Source: Solirubrobacter ginsenosidimutans (GTDB lineage: Bacteria > Actinomycetota > Thermoleophilia > Solirubrobacterales > Solirubrobacteraceae). From it: 52,267 nucleotides of DNA. The stretch spans positions 1-52,267 of the forward strand of contig NZ_JAPDOD010000060.1 of the NCBI RefSeq assembly GCF_027587205.1, in the 5' to 3' direction. Both the position numbers and the translations under genes were made by a program. Every line of letters begins with the position of its first letter. The stretch's first letter is position 1. Below the pieces are notes generated by a model. That model was not told where the DNA came from and did no database searches. It saw only the letters and a program-made list of their open reading frames with translations. Positions 1 to 7,283 of the stretch are shown one piece after another.

Positions 1-1128
1 GCCGGGGGCCGCCCGGCGGGGTTGTGGCCCGCGGGCGAGGCGGCGCCGCCGGCCGGGACCGATGCGCCCGCGGACGAGTGGCCCGCCGCCGGCGCGGCGC
101 CACCCACCGGAACTCGTCGCCGCCGGCCGGCGGCCGCCGTGCGCTGGGCGTTGGCCGGCACCGCCGCGGTAGCCGCGGTGGTCGTCGCGGTCGTGCTGCT
201 GGGCGGGGGCGGCAACCCCGTCGCGCGCCCCACCCCGACGCCGACCACGACCGCGACGCCCGCCGCGCCCGCCGTCGCGCGGGTCGCGAAGACCATCACC
301 GGGGTCAGCGATCGTCCCAACGGCGTGGTGCTCGCAGGCGGCGACCTGTGGGTCTCCAGTGCGCGCCAGCCGCGGCTCACCCGCATCGAGGCGGCGACCG
401 GCACCGAGCGCGACGACCATCCGAAAGTCGGCGACGACGTGACGGCGATCACCGCGTTCGACGACGACGTGTGGGTCACCGTCGGGTCGACGCGTGAGGT
501 GCTCAAACTCGACGGGCGGACCGGGAAGGTCCGCACGCGCTGGACGGTCGAGGGCACGCCCGTGCGGCTGGCGGTCGACGAGAGCGGCGCGTGGGTCGGT
601 ACGCAGGCTCAGGACGACGGTCCAGGCGTCCTGCGCCACTACGACCTCGCGGGCCATCCGATCCAGACGCTCACCGTCAACGAGGGGATCGGCGGGCTGG
701 TCGTGGGCGGCGGGGCGACGTGGGTCATCAAGGCGCGCACGAACAAGGTCGCGCGCCTGCTGCCCGGTCAGACCGTGCTCTCCGACTGGGCCGCGCTGCC
801 CGCCCCGGCGGCCGCGATGGGCTACGACGACGGCGCGCTCTGGGTGACGCTCGACGAGGACGCGATCGCACGGATCATCGCCGCCGGCGGCAACCTGCGG
901 ACCGCTGCGGCCGGCCGCAGTCCCGCGCAGTCGGTGCTCGCGGGCGGGCACCTGTTCGTCGCCAGCCGCAACGACGACACGGTCGTGGTGCTCAACCCGG
1001 CCACGCTGAAGCTGGTCGGCGAGCCGATCGGCGTCGGCGCCAACCCCTACGCGATGGTCGCCGACGAGCGCTCGGTGTGGGTCACCGGCCTGGGCGACAA
1101 TACCCTCACTCGCCTCGACTACCGGTAG
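1..1128 (+). CDS. Membrane-anchored beta-propeller sensor protein, 5' partial (probable C-terminus of a Ser/Thr protein kinase)
   Basis: The reading frame is open from base 1, so the N-terminus lies outside the window and any start inside it (such as TTG at 22) is probably artefactual. Visible order: a Pro/Ala-rich cytoplasmic stretch, an RRRR stop-transfer motif, one transmembrane helix (about residues 48-68), a TPTPTTT linker, then about 270 extracellular residues with repeats of the form G-x-LWVSSARQP..LTRID / VWVTVGS..VLKLDG, typical of YVTN/SMP-30-like beta-propeller blades. This kinase-TM-sensor layout is common in actinobacterial Ser/Thr kinases, and the next gene encodes an FHA (phosphothreonine-binding) protein, so a kinase is the likely missing half. 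That is inference; a transporter-independent surface propeller protein is the alternative. The stop overlaps the convergent FHA gene by 10 bp. Confidence 0.7.
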   Translation, partial: AGGRPAGLWPAGEAAPPAGTDAPADEWPAAGAAPPTGTRRRRPAAAVRWALAGTAAVAAVVVAVVLLGGGGNPVARPTPTPTTTATPAAPAVARVAKTITGVSDRPNGVVLAGGDLWVSSARQPRLTRIEAATGTERDDHPKVGDDVTAITAFDDDVWVTVGSTREVLKLDGRTGKVRTRWTVEGTPVRLAVDESGAWVGTQAQDDGPGVLRHYDLAGHPIQTLTVNEGIGGLVVGGGATWVIKARTNKVARLLPGQTVLSDWAALPAPAAAMGYDDGALWVTLDEDAIARIIAAGGNLRTAAAGRSPAQSVLAGGHLFVASRNDDTVVVLNPATLKLVGEPIGVGANPYAMVADERSVWVTGLGDNTLTRLDYR

Positions 1129-1751
1129 ACAAGGTCCAGCGCGCGGGCGGCGAGCGCGGTGCGCTTGGCGTTCTGCGGCAGATCGGTCAGCTCGAAGCGC
1201 TCGAACAGCGCCGCCAGCGTGCCCTTGACCGTGTCCACGGAGATCCCGAGCTCGTCCGCGATCTCGCGGTTGGTCGCCGGAGCGGAGCCCGGGCGCTCGA
1301 ACACGGGGCGGCACAGCGCCTTCAGCAGCCGCCGCTGCGCCGGGGTCACCCGCACGGCATCGGTGCCGGGACGCACCGGGCGGGTCGCGGGAGCCGTCGC
1401 CGGGCGCTCCTCCTCACAGACCGTCAGGGCGCAGGAGCCGACCTGCACGACGTCCCCCACCGCGAGTCGCTTGCGCCCCCGCACCCGCACGCCGTTGACG
1501 AACGTGCCGTTGTGGGAGAGGCCCTCATCGCAGATGACCCAGTCGTCGCCCATGTACACGAGCTCGGCGTGCAGCCGCGAGACCTCATCGTCCCAGGACA
1601 GCGCGACGTCGCTGCTGGGCCGCCGCCCGACGGTCTTGCGGGGAGCGTCGGCGGTCAGTTCGTGGCGGTGGCGGCGGCCGTCGGGATCGTGGAACTCGAG
1701 GAACACTGAAAGCGATGGTCGCGTGCCCCGCCGCACGGGTCGTCCCACCAA
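1119..1751 (-). CDS. FHA domain protein with C-terminal helix-turn-helix
   Basis: About 210 residues. Residues 16-105 form an FHA fold: GRRPSSDV, SRLHAEL, and SHNGTFVNG are the conserved phosphothreonine-binding loops. Residues 135-205 look like a winged or LuxR-type HTH (TPAQRRLLKALCRP then ATNREIADELGISVDTVKGTLAALFERF). It is therefore likely a cytoplasmic adaptor that binds Thr-phosphorylated partners and DNA. The adjacent truncated membrane sensor, if a kinase, would be the obvious partner. The start is uncertain: TTG at 1751, GTG at 1748 and GTG at 1706 are in frame, with no convincing ribosome-binding site. The FHA core is retained with any of them. Confidence 0.85.
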   Translation of the reverse strand: MVGRPVRRGTRPSLSVFLEFHDPDGRRHRHELTADAPRKTVGRRPSSDVALSWDDEVSRLHAELVYMGDDWVICDEGLSHNGTFVNGVRVRGRKRLAVGDVVQVGSCALTVCEEERPATAPATRPVRPGTDAVRVTPAQRRLLKALCRPVFERPGSAPATNREIADELGISVDTVKGTLAALFERFELTDLPQNAKRTALAARALDLVYR

Positions 1752-1780
1752 GGTGTGAAGCGGGTGACACCATTGCTCGG

Positions 1781-3352
1781 ATGATCGCGGCGCTCGTGCT
1801 CGCAGTGGTCCTGATCGCGGTCGTGGCCATCGCGGTCACTCGCGTGCGCGCACTGGAGGGCGAGCGCCGAACGCTCGAGTCCGAACGCGCCCGGCTCGCC
1901 GCCGAAGGAGAGCAGCTGCGCGCCCAGCTCGCCGAGCGCCGGCGCGACGTCGACGAGCTGATTCCGTACCGCGACGCCGTGGATGCCGCGGAGGACTGGA
2001 TCTGGGCCACCGACGAGGACGGCACGGTGCGCTTCTCGAGCCCGGCGGCAGGGGCGCTGCTCGGCCGCGACGAGCTCCTCGGCGTCGCGCTGAGCGAGCT
2101 CACGCACCCCGACGACCAGGCCGTCGGCTGGTCCGGCGTGCTGCGGCGCAAGCACGCCGACGGGAGCTGGCGCACGGTCGATTCGCGGTCTGTCCGCGCC
2201 GGCCGCGGCTGGCAGGGGATCGATCGCGACCTGACCGCGGCGCCGCCCGCCAGCGCGACGCCCGGCGTGGCGGTCGTGCGGTTGCCGGTGGTCGACGGTC
2301 GCCGCGAGGTCATCGCCTACGAGCTGATCGGCGACGGCGACGTGCTCGGCGGGTTCTCGCCTGCGGCGTTGCTCGAGCTCGGGGCCGGCCGGCCGGTGTG
2401 GGTGGGGCTGGACACGGCCGCTCCGCCGGAGCTGGACCGCTCCCGCACCGTGCTCCAGGTCACCCCGTCGACCCCCGTCGAGCAGGCCGTCGCGCTCACC
2501 GCGCAGGGGTTCGCGCTCGCGCTGGACGGGTTCGACGGGGCGGCGGAACTGCTCGACCACTGCGGCATCGTGAAGGTGGGCGTGGCGGGGCGGGAGGATG
2601 AGGATCTCCGTGCACTGCTGGCTGAGCCGGCCTCCCGCGGGCTCACCCTGGTGGCCACGGGCGTCGCCGGCGCGGAGGAGTTCACCCGCTGCCGCCTGCT
2701 CGGGTTCTCGCACTTCCAGGGCGAGTTCTTCGCCCGTCCCGCGGGTGAGCAGGGCGGCGGCGGGGCGATCGGCTCGCTCCAGGCGCTGGGCGAGCTCACC
2801 ACTTCCGACGCCTCGTTCGAGCAGCTGGAGCGGATCATCTCGGCCGACGTCGGCCTCTCGGTCGGCCTGCTGCGCCACGTCAACAGCGCGTTCTTCGCGC
2901 TCCCGCGCAAGATCGACACCGTCCGCGAGGCGCTGACGCTGCTCGGCCCGCGCGCGGTCCGCCGCTGGGCGACGGTCGTCGCGCTCTCCTCGGTGCCCGA
3001 GGCGCCCGACCAGCTCGTGGCCCTGGCGCTCCTGCGCGGGCGCATGTGCGAGCTGCTCGGCCGCGGGATGAGCGAGGAAGAACGTGACCGCCTCTTCACC
3101 GTTGGACTTTTCTCGGTCGCGGACGCCCTCCTTGACGCCAGCATGGAGCACGTGCTCGAAACGCTCCCGTTCTCCGACGAGATCACCGGCGCGCTGCTGC
3201 GCCTCGAAGGCCCACTCGGTCGTACCCTCGGCACCGTGCTGCGCTATGAGCAGGGCCACTTCCCGGAGACGGGCGATCCGGCGGAGTTGGCCGAGGCGTA
3301 TCTCGGCGCCCTGAAATGGGCGGACGATGCTGGACGCTGGGTTGCGCAATGA
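1781..3352 (+). CDS. PAS - degenerate EAL - HDOD signalling protein
   Basis: About 523 residues from ATG 1781; the longer open frame upstream of this ATG lacks a signal and would overlap the FHA gene. An N-terminal hydrophobic helix (1-20) precedes a short coiled coil (about 25-50) and a PAS domain (about 55-130, DWIWATDEDGTVRFSS). Next comes an EAL-like domain whose YELI and LVATGV replace the catalytic EAL and EGVE motifs, so phosphodiesterase activity is unlikely. The C-terminal HDOD domain covers about 340-520 (LLRHVNSAFFALPRKIDTV). The EAL-like plus HDOD pair resembles the YuxH family of signalling proteins. The stop overlaps the next gene by four bases (ATGA), so it is translationally coupled to the histidine kinase and probably feeds the same signalling route. 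Confidence 0.85.
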   Translation: MIAALVLAVVLIAVVAIAVTRVRALEGERRTLESERARLAAEGEQLRAQLAERRRDVDELIPYRDAVDAAEDWIWATDEDGTVRFSSPAAGALLGRDELLGVALSELTHPDDQAVGWSGVLRRKHADGSWRTVDSRSVRAGRGWQGIDRDLTAAPPASATPGVAVVRLPVVDGRREVIAYELIGDGDVLGGFSPAALLELGAGRPVWVGLDTAAPPELDRSRTVLQVTPSTPVEQAVALTAQGFALALDGFDGAAELLDHCGIVKVGVAGREDEDLRALLAEPASRGLTLVATGVAGAEEFTRCRLLGFSHFQGEFFARPAGEQGGGGAIGSLQALGELTTSDASFEQLERIISADVGLSVGLLRHVNSAFFALPRKIDTVREALTLLGPRAVRRWATVVALSSVPEAPDQLVALALLRGRMCELLGRGMSEEERDRLFTVGLFSVADALLDASMEHVLETLPFSDEITGALLRLEGPLGRTLGTVLRYEQGHFPETGDPAELAEAYLGALKWADDAGRWVAQ

Positions 3353-4689
3353 GTCGCATGCCGCTGCGGTTCAAGCTCACGCTGGCGTTCACCGGCGTGA
3401 TGGCGGTGCTGCTGACGGGGGCCGGGATCGCGCTCAGCCTGCTGGTCGCCGAGAACCTCGACTCGACGATCGACGACGGGCTCGCCGCGCGGGCCGGGGA
3501 CGCCGCGGCGGTCGTGGGCGCGCGCACGGGCCAGGCGAAGCTCGCCAACACGGGTGAGACGTTCGCCCAGGTGCTCGATGGCACCGGGAAGGTCGTCGAT
3601 ACGACCCCCAGCGCGGGTGAGGCGTCGCTGCTGGATCGGGCATCGCTCGCCAAGGCGCGCGAGGGCATCGTGACCGTGGAGCGCCGGACGGACGACGGCG
3701 CGGCGATCCGCCTGCTCGCGCGGCCGGTGACGGCGGAGAACACGCAGGAGATCGTGGTCGTCGGCGAGCCGCTGGCGCAGCGCGAGCGAGCGCTCGGCGC
3801 GCTGCACGCGCTGCTGGCGATCGGCGGGCCGATCGCGCTCCTGATCGCGTCGTTCGTCGGCTACATCCTCGCCGCGGCCGCGTTGCGACCGGTCGAGCGG
3901 ATGCGACGACACGCCGCCGCGGTGACGGCGGCGGGGACGAGCGAGCGCCTTCCCGTCCCGCCCACCAACGACGAGATCGGCCGCCTCGGGCGCACGCTGA
4001 ACGAGATGCTGGCGCGGCTGGAGGTCGCCTTCAAGCGCGAGCGGGCGTTCGTGTCGGACGCCTCGCACGAGCTGCGCACGCCGCTGGCGATCCTGCGCAC
4101 CGAGCTCGAGCTGGCACTGCGGGGCAAGCACACGCAGGAGGAGCTCGAGGACGCGCTGCGCTCGGCCGCCGAGGAGTCCGAGCGGCTGTCGGGGCTAGCG
4201 GACGACCTGCTCGTCATCGCCCGGTCCGACCAGGGGCGGTTGCCCGTCCGGCCCGAGCCGCTCGAGGCGGGCGAGGTCCTGGCGCGCGTCGCCGGGCGCT
4301 TCCAGACGCGTGCGCGCGCCGAAGGGCGCCCGCTGACGGCCGATCCGTCGCCCGGCGTGACGGTCAACGCCGACCTCGCGCGGATCGAGCAGGCGCTCGC
4401 GAACCTCGTCGACAACGCGCTCACCTACGGCCACGGGACGGTGCAGCTGAGCGCTCGCACCGAGAACGGGCACGTCGAGCTGCACGTCTACGACGAGGGG
4501 CGAGGGTTCCCGCCGGACTTCCTCCCGCGCGCCTTCGAGCGCTTCACGCGCGCCGACGAGGCACGGACGCGTGGCGGCACCGGTCTCGGGCTCGCGATCG
4601 CCGCCGCGGTCGCCGGCGCGCATGGGGGCAGCGCACATGCGGAGAACATCGAGGGCGGCGCGGATGTGTGGATCGCGTTGCCTTCATAA
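3349..4689 (+). CDS. Sensor histidine kinase (OmpR/EnvZ class)
   Basis: 446 residues starting at the ATG that overlaps the upstream stop. Two transmembrane helices (about 10-32 and 155-178) flank a roughly 120-residue extracellular sensor region. A HAMP linker follows (to about 225), then a HisKA domain with His240 in SDASHELRTPLAIL, and a HATPase_c domain with N box NLVDNALTYG, G1 DEGRGF and G2 GGTGLGLAI. It autophosphorylates and passes phosphate to the response regulator encoded 91 bp downstream. The stimulus cannot be read from the sequence. The order HDOD protein, kinase, regulator is slightly unusual because regulators normally precede kinases. Confidence 0.95.
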   Translation: MSRMPLRFKLTLAFTGVMAVLLTGAGIALSLLVAENLDSTIDDGLAARAGDAAAVVGARTGQAKLANTGETFAQVLDGTGKVVDTTPSAGEASLLDRASLAKAREGIVTVERRTDDGAAIRLLARPVTAENTQEIVVVGEPLAQRERALGALHALLAIGGPIALLIASFVGYILAAAALRPVERMRRHAAAVTAAGTSERLPVPPTNDEIGRLGRTLNEMLARLEVAFKRERAFVSDASHELRTPLAILRTELELALRGKHTQEELEDALRSAAEESERLSGLADDLLVIARSDQGRLPVRPEPLEAGEVLARVAGRFQTRARAEGRPLTADPSPGVTVNADLARIEQALANLVDNALTYGHGTVQLSARTENGHVELHVYDEGRGFPPDFLPRAFERFTRADEARTRGGTGLGLAIAAAVAGAHGGSAHAENIEGGADVWIALPS

Positions 4690-4694
4690 GAAGC

Positions 4695-4737
4695 AACTCA
4701 TGAGAACCCTCTCATAATTCTCATCTTCAACTCATGA
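4695..4737 (+). promoter_or_regulatory. CTCAT direct-repeat cluster, candidate response-regulator operator
   Basis: In the 91-bp gap before the response regulator, the pentamer CTCAT occurs at 4697, 4711, 4720 and 4731. The nonamer AACTCATGA occurs at 4695-4703 and 4729-4737, flanking TCTCATAATTCTCAT at 4710-4724. The stretch is AT-rich against a strongly GC-rich background. OmpR-family regulators bind direct repeats roughly one helical turn apart, so autoregulation of the downstream gene is the simplest reading. That is inference. Confidence 0.5.
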
Positions 4738-4780
4738 CGGTTGCGCATGATGCTTTCACCCCTACTCTGAGGAACCGTTC

Positions 4781-5449
4781 ATGCGCGTGCTGGTGGTCGA
4801 GGACGAGATCAAGATGGCGAGCCTGATCCGGCGGGGTCTGCGCTCGGAAGGACTTGCGGCTGACGTGGCCATCAAGGGCGAGGATGCCCTGTGGATGGCG
4901 GGTTCAACGGGCTACGACGCCATCGTGCTCGATGTGATGCTCCCGGGCATCGACGGCTTCGAGACGTGTCGCCGTCTGCGTGAAGAGGGCATCTGGTCGC
5001 CGGTGATCATGCTCACCGCCCGCGACACCGTCGAGGACCGCGTCGCGGGCCTGGACGGCGGCGCCGACGACTACCTCGCGAAGCCCTTCTCCTTCGCGGA
5101 GCTCCTGGCGCGCCTGCGGGCGCTCGCCCGGCGCGGCCCGGTGGAGCGCCCCGCGGTGCTCGAGGTCGGCACGCTCAAGCTCGACCCGGCCGGCCGTCGC
5201 GTGTGGCGCGGCGACACCGAGGTCAGCCTGTCGGCCAAGGAGTTCCAGCTCCTGGAGACGTTCATGCGGCACCCGGGCGAGGTGCTCTCGCGCTACCAGC
5301 TGCTCGAGCACGCGTGGGACTACGACTATGAGAACCGCTCGAACATCGTCGACGTCTACGTCCGCTACCTGCGCGACAAGATCGATCGCCCGTTCGGCGT
5401 GAACCAGCTCGAGACCGTTCGCGGCGCGGGCTACCGTCTTCGGGACTAG
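4781..5449 (+). CDS. OmpR-family response regulator
   Basis: 222 residues. The receiver domain (1-115) has acidic pocket Glu8/Asp9 (VVEDE), phospho-acceptor Asp51 (IVLDVMLPG), the switch Thr in MLTAR and the conserved Lys in YLAKPF. The winged-helix DNA-binding domain (about 125-220) shows VSLSAKEFQLLETFMRHPGEVLSR and the terminal NIVDVYVRYLRDKID....VRGAGYRL signature. It is the cognate partner of the kinase encoded immediately upstream, and the CTCAT repeats before it are its most likely operator. A GC-rich hairpin follows the stop. Confidence 0.96.
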   Translation: MRVLVVEDEIKMASLIRRGLRSEGLAADVAIKGEDALWMAGSTGYDAIVLDVMLPGIDGFETCRRLREEGIWSPVIMLTARDTVEDRVAGLDGGADDYLAKPFSFAELLARLRALARRGPVERPAVLEVGTLKLDPAGRRVWRGDTEVSLSAKEFQLLETFMRHPGEVLSRYQLLEHAWDYDYENRSNIVDVYVRYLRDKIDRPFGVNQLETVRGAGYRLRD

Positions 5450-5462
5450 GTCCCGATGTCGC

Positions 5463-5488
5463 CCCGCGGCCTGGTCTGAGGCCGCGGG
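5463..5488 (+). terminator. GC-rich hairpin after the response regulator
   Basis: CCCGCGGCCT (5463-5472) and AGGCCGCGGG (5479-5488) form a perfect 10-bp stem with a 6-nt loop, 14 bp after the regulator stop. No U tract follows, which is common in high-GC actinobacteria. It separates the two-component genes from the sigma-factor operon. A weaker CCTCC/GGAGG hairpin follows at 5491-5505, close to the next ribosome-binding site. Confidence 0.55.
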
Positions 5489-5522
5489 AACCTCCTGACG
5501 GGAGGCGGTGTATTAGGAGGCG

Positions 5523-6059
5523 GTGGCTCGAGCGCTGACCGAGGGCGAATTGGTCGCCCTCGCCCGCCGTGGAGATGGCGACGCGTACGCGTCGCTCGTC
5601 CGCGCGCACTCGGACATCGCCTTCCGCACCGCCATGCTGATCACCCAGGACGCCGCCGAGGCCGAAGAAGCTGCCCAGGACGCGTTCGTCAAGGCGTGGC
5701 GGGCACTCGGGCGCTTCCGGGACGGTGAGCCGCTCCGGCCGTGGCTGCTGACGATCGTCGCCAACGAGGCGCGCAATCGCAAGCGCTCCGCCGGCCGGCG
5801 CCAGGCACTGGCGCTGCGCCTGATCCCGCACGCCGACACCGACTCGGCCGAAGCCGCGGTGCTCGCCGGCGAGACCCGTGCGACCCTGCTCGCCGCGCTC
5901 GGCCGGCTGCGTGACGACGACCGTCTGGTCCTCGGCTGCCGCTACCTGCTCGAGCTCAGTGAGGCCGAGACCGCCGCCGCGCTCGGCGTTCGCAAGGGCA
6001 CGGTCAAGTCCCGCACGTCACGCGCGCTCGAACGCCTCCGCGGGGAGGTGACCCCGTGA
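5523..6059 (+). CDS. ECF-type RNA polymerase sigma factor
   Basis: 178 residues. Region 2 (about 10-80) has AYASLVRAHSDIAFRTA and the DAEE..QDAFVKAWRALGRFR..PWLLTIVANEARN core that binds RNA polymerase and melts the -10 element. Region 4 (about 120-175) has LRDDDRLVLGCRYLLELSEAE and the HTH AALGVRKGTVKSRTSRALERLR that reads the -35 element. The GTG start is only about 2 nt from TAGGAGG (5514-5520), an unusually short spacing, but no other start keeps region 2 intact. The stop overlaps the next gene (GTGA), which encodes a membrane protein expected to be its anti-sigma factor. Confidence 0.93.
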   Translation: MARALTEGELVALARRGDGDAYASLVRAHSDIAFRTAMLITQDAAEAEEAAQDAFVKAWRALGRFRDGEPLRPWLLTIVANEARNRKRSAGRRQALALRLIPHADTDSAEAAVLAGETRATLLAALGRLRDDDRLVLGCRYLLELSEAETAAALGVRKGTVKSRTSRALERLRGEVTP

Positions 6060-6730
6060 GCGACCTCGAGACCGCCCTGCGCGAGCTGGACGTGGAGTGG
6101 CCGGACACCCCCGACCTCTCCCATGCCGTTCAGGCTCGGATAGCCGAACGACGGAGGAAGGTCTCATGGCGCGCCCGCATCGCCTACTTCGCCGCCGCCC
6201 TCGTCCTGCTCGGCGGCGGCACGCTCGCGGTCTCACCCGCCGCGCGGTCCTCCGTGCTCGAGTGGCTCGGGTTGAAGTCGGTCGAGATCAAGCGCGAGGC
6301 GCCGAAGCCGGTCATCGGGCGCGAGCTCGACCTCGGGACGCCGCTCGCGGCGCCACCGAAGGGCACCCGCATCCCGCAAGCACTCGGCGCGCCCGACACC
6401 GCGTACGACACGATCCTCCCGGACGGGACCCACACCGTCTCGCTGGTCTACACAGGCCCGCCGAAGCTGCTCATCCAGGTCTTCCGCGCGCGGGCGACGC
6501 CGTTCATCGAGAAGACGCTCGGCCAGGGAGCGACCGCCGAGCGGGTCGCGAACGGCTACTGGATCACCGGCGCGCACGGCTTCGCCTACCAGTCCGCGAA
6601 GGGGTTCGGCTACGAGCAGCAGCGGCTCGCCGACCGCACGCTGCTGATCGAGCGCGACGGGCTGCTCATCCGCGTCGAAGGCAACACGACGAAGGCGCGC
6701 GCCCTCGCGATCGCGGCGTCAATTCACTGA
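6056..6730 (+). CDS. Single-pass membrane protein, putative anti-sigma factor
   Basis: 224 residues, coupled to the sigma gene by a GTGA overlap. The cytoplasmic N-terminus (1-35) is short and helical, followed by a basic patch (RRRKVSWRAR), one transmembrane helix (about 41-60) and an extracytoplasmic domain of about 160 residues with no recognised enzyme motif (it contains IPQALGAPDTAYDTILPDG). There is no zinc-binding HxxxCxxC motif, so it is not a classical ZAS anti-sigma factor. The anti-sigma assignment rests on topology and on its position directly after the ECF gene. Its last 12 bp overlap the convergent yqgE-like gene. Confidence 0.65.
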   Translation: MSDLETALRELDVEWPDTPDLSHAVQARIAERRRKVSWRARIAYFAAALVLLGGGTLAVSPAARSSVLEWLGLKSVEIKREAPKPVIGRELDLGTPLAAPPKGTRIPQALGAPDTAYDTILPDGTHTVSLVYTGPPKLLIQVFRARATPFIEKTLGQGATAERVANGYWITGAHGFAYQSAKGFGYEQQRLADRTLLIERDGLLIRVEGNTTKARALAIAASIH

Positions 6731-7270
6731 CGGGTCCGGCGGCATCGTGGCCAGCAACGCGTAGCGCTGGCCCTTGCGGCGCAGGACCGCGGCCCACAGG
6801 TCGCCCGGCTCGAGCGTGAAGATCTCCTCGCGCTTGGGGGGCTCGATGATCCACGCCTCCTCGGCGAGCTCGTCCTCGAGCTGGCCCGGGCCCCAGCCGG
6901 CGTGCCCGGCGAACACCCGGGCGCGGCGGATCGCGCCGCCGAGCGCCTCCGGGTCGTCGGCGTCTGAGCCGATGAACCCGAGGTCGTCGTCCACCAGCGC
7001 GCCGGCCAGCTCCGGCCGGTCGAACTCCGCGAGCACGATCACGGCCGTCTCCGCCACCGGTCCGCCGACGTAGACGGGCTCCTCGTCGCCGGCCAGCCAT
7101 GACAGGTCCGGCACGGCCTCGCCGACCGTCGACGCGGCGGGGCGATTGAGCACGAGGCCCATGGCGCCCTCGTCGGTGTGCTCGGCGATCAGGACGACGG
7201 TGCGGACGAAGTTCGGGTCGCGCAGGACGGGCGATGCGAGGATGAGCTTGCCACGCAGCGACTCGGCCAT
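6719..7270 (-). CDS. YqgE/AlgH family protein
   Basis: 183 residues, the normal family length, starting LRGKLILASPVLRDPNFVRTVV, the hallmark N-terminus of the UPF0301/YqgE/AlgH family. Further conserved blocks are GAMGLVLNRP, VYVGGPV and FAGHAGWGPGQLEDEL. The family is cytoplasmic and widespread, and its molecular role is still poorly defined (AlgH was first named as a regulator of alginate genes in Pseudomonas). No operon partner is visible: the next gene upstream on this strand starts another unit. The ATG start at 7270 gives the expected N-terminus. Confidence 0.93.
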   Translation of the reverse strand: MAESLRGKLILASPVLRDPNFVRTVVLIAEHTDEGAMGLVLNRPAASTVGEAVPDLSWLAGDEEPVYVGGPVAETAVIVLAEFDRPELAGALVDDDLGFIGSDADDPEALGGAIRRARVFAGHAGWGPGQLEDELAEEAWIIEPPKREEIFTLEPGDLWAAVLRRKGQRYALLATMPPDPSVN

Positions 7271-7283
7271 CCCTGCATTGTGC

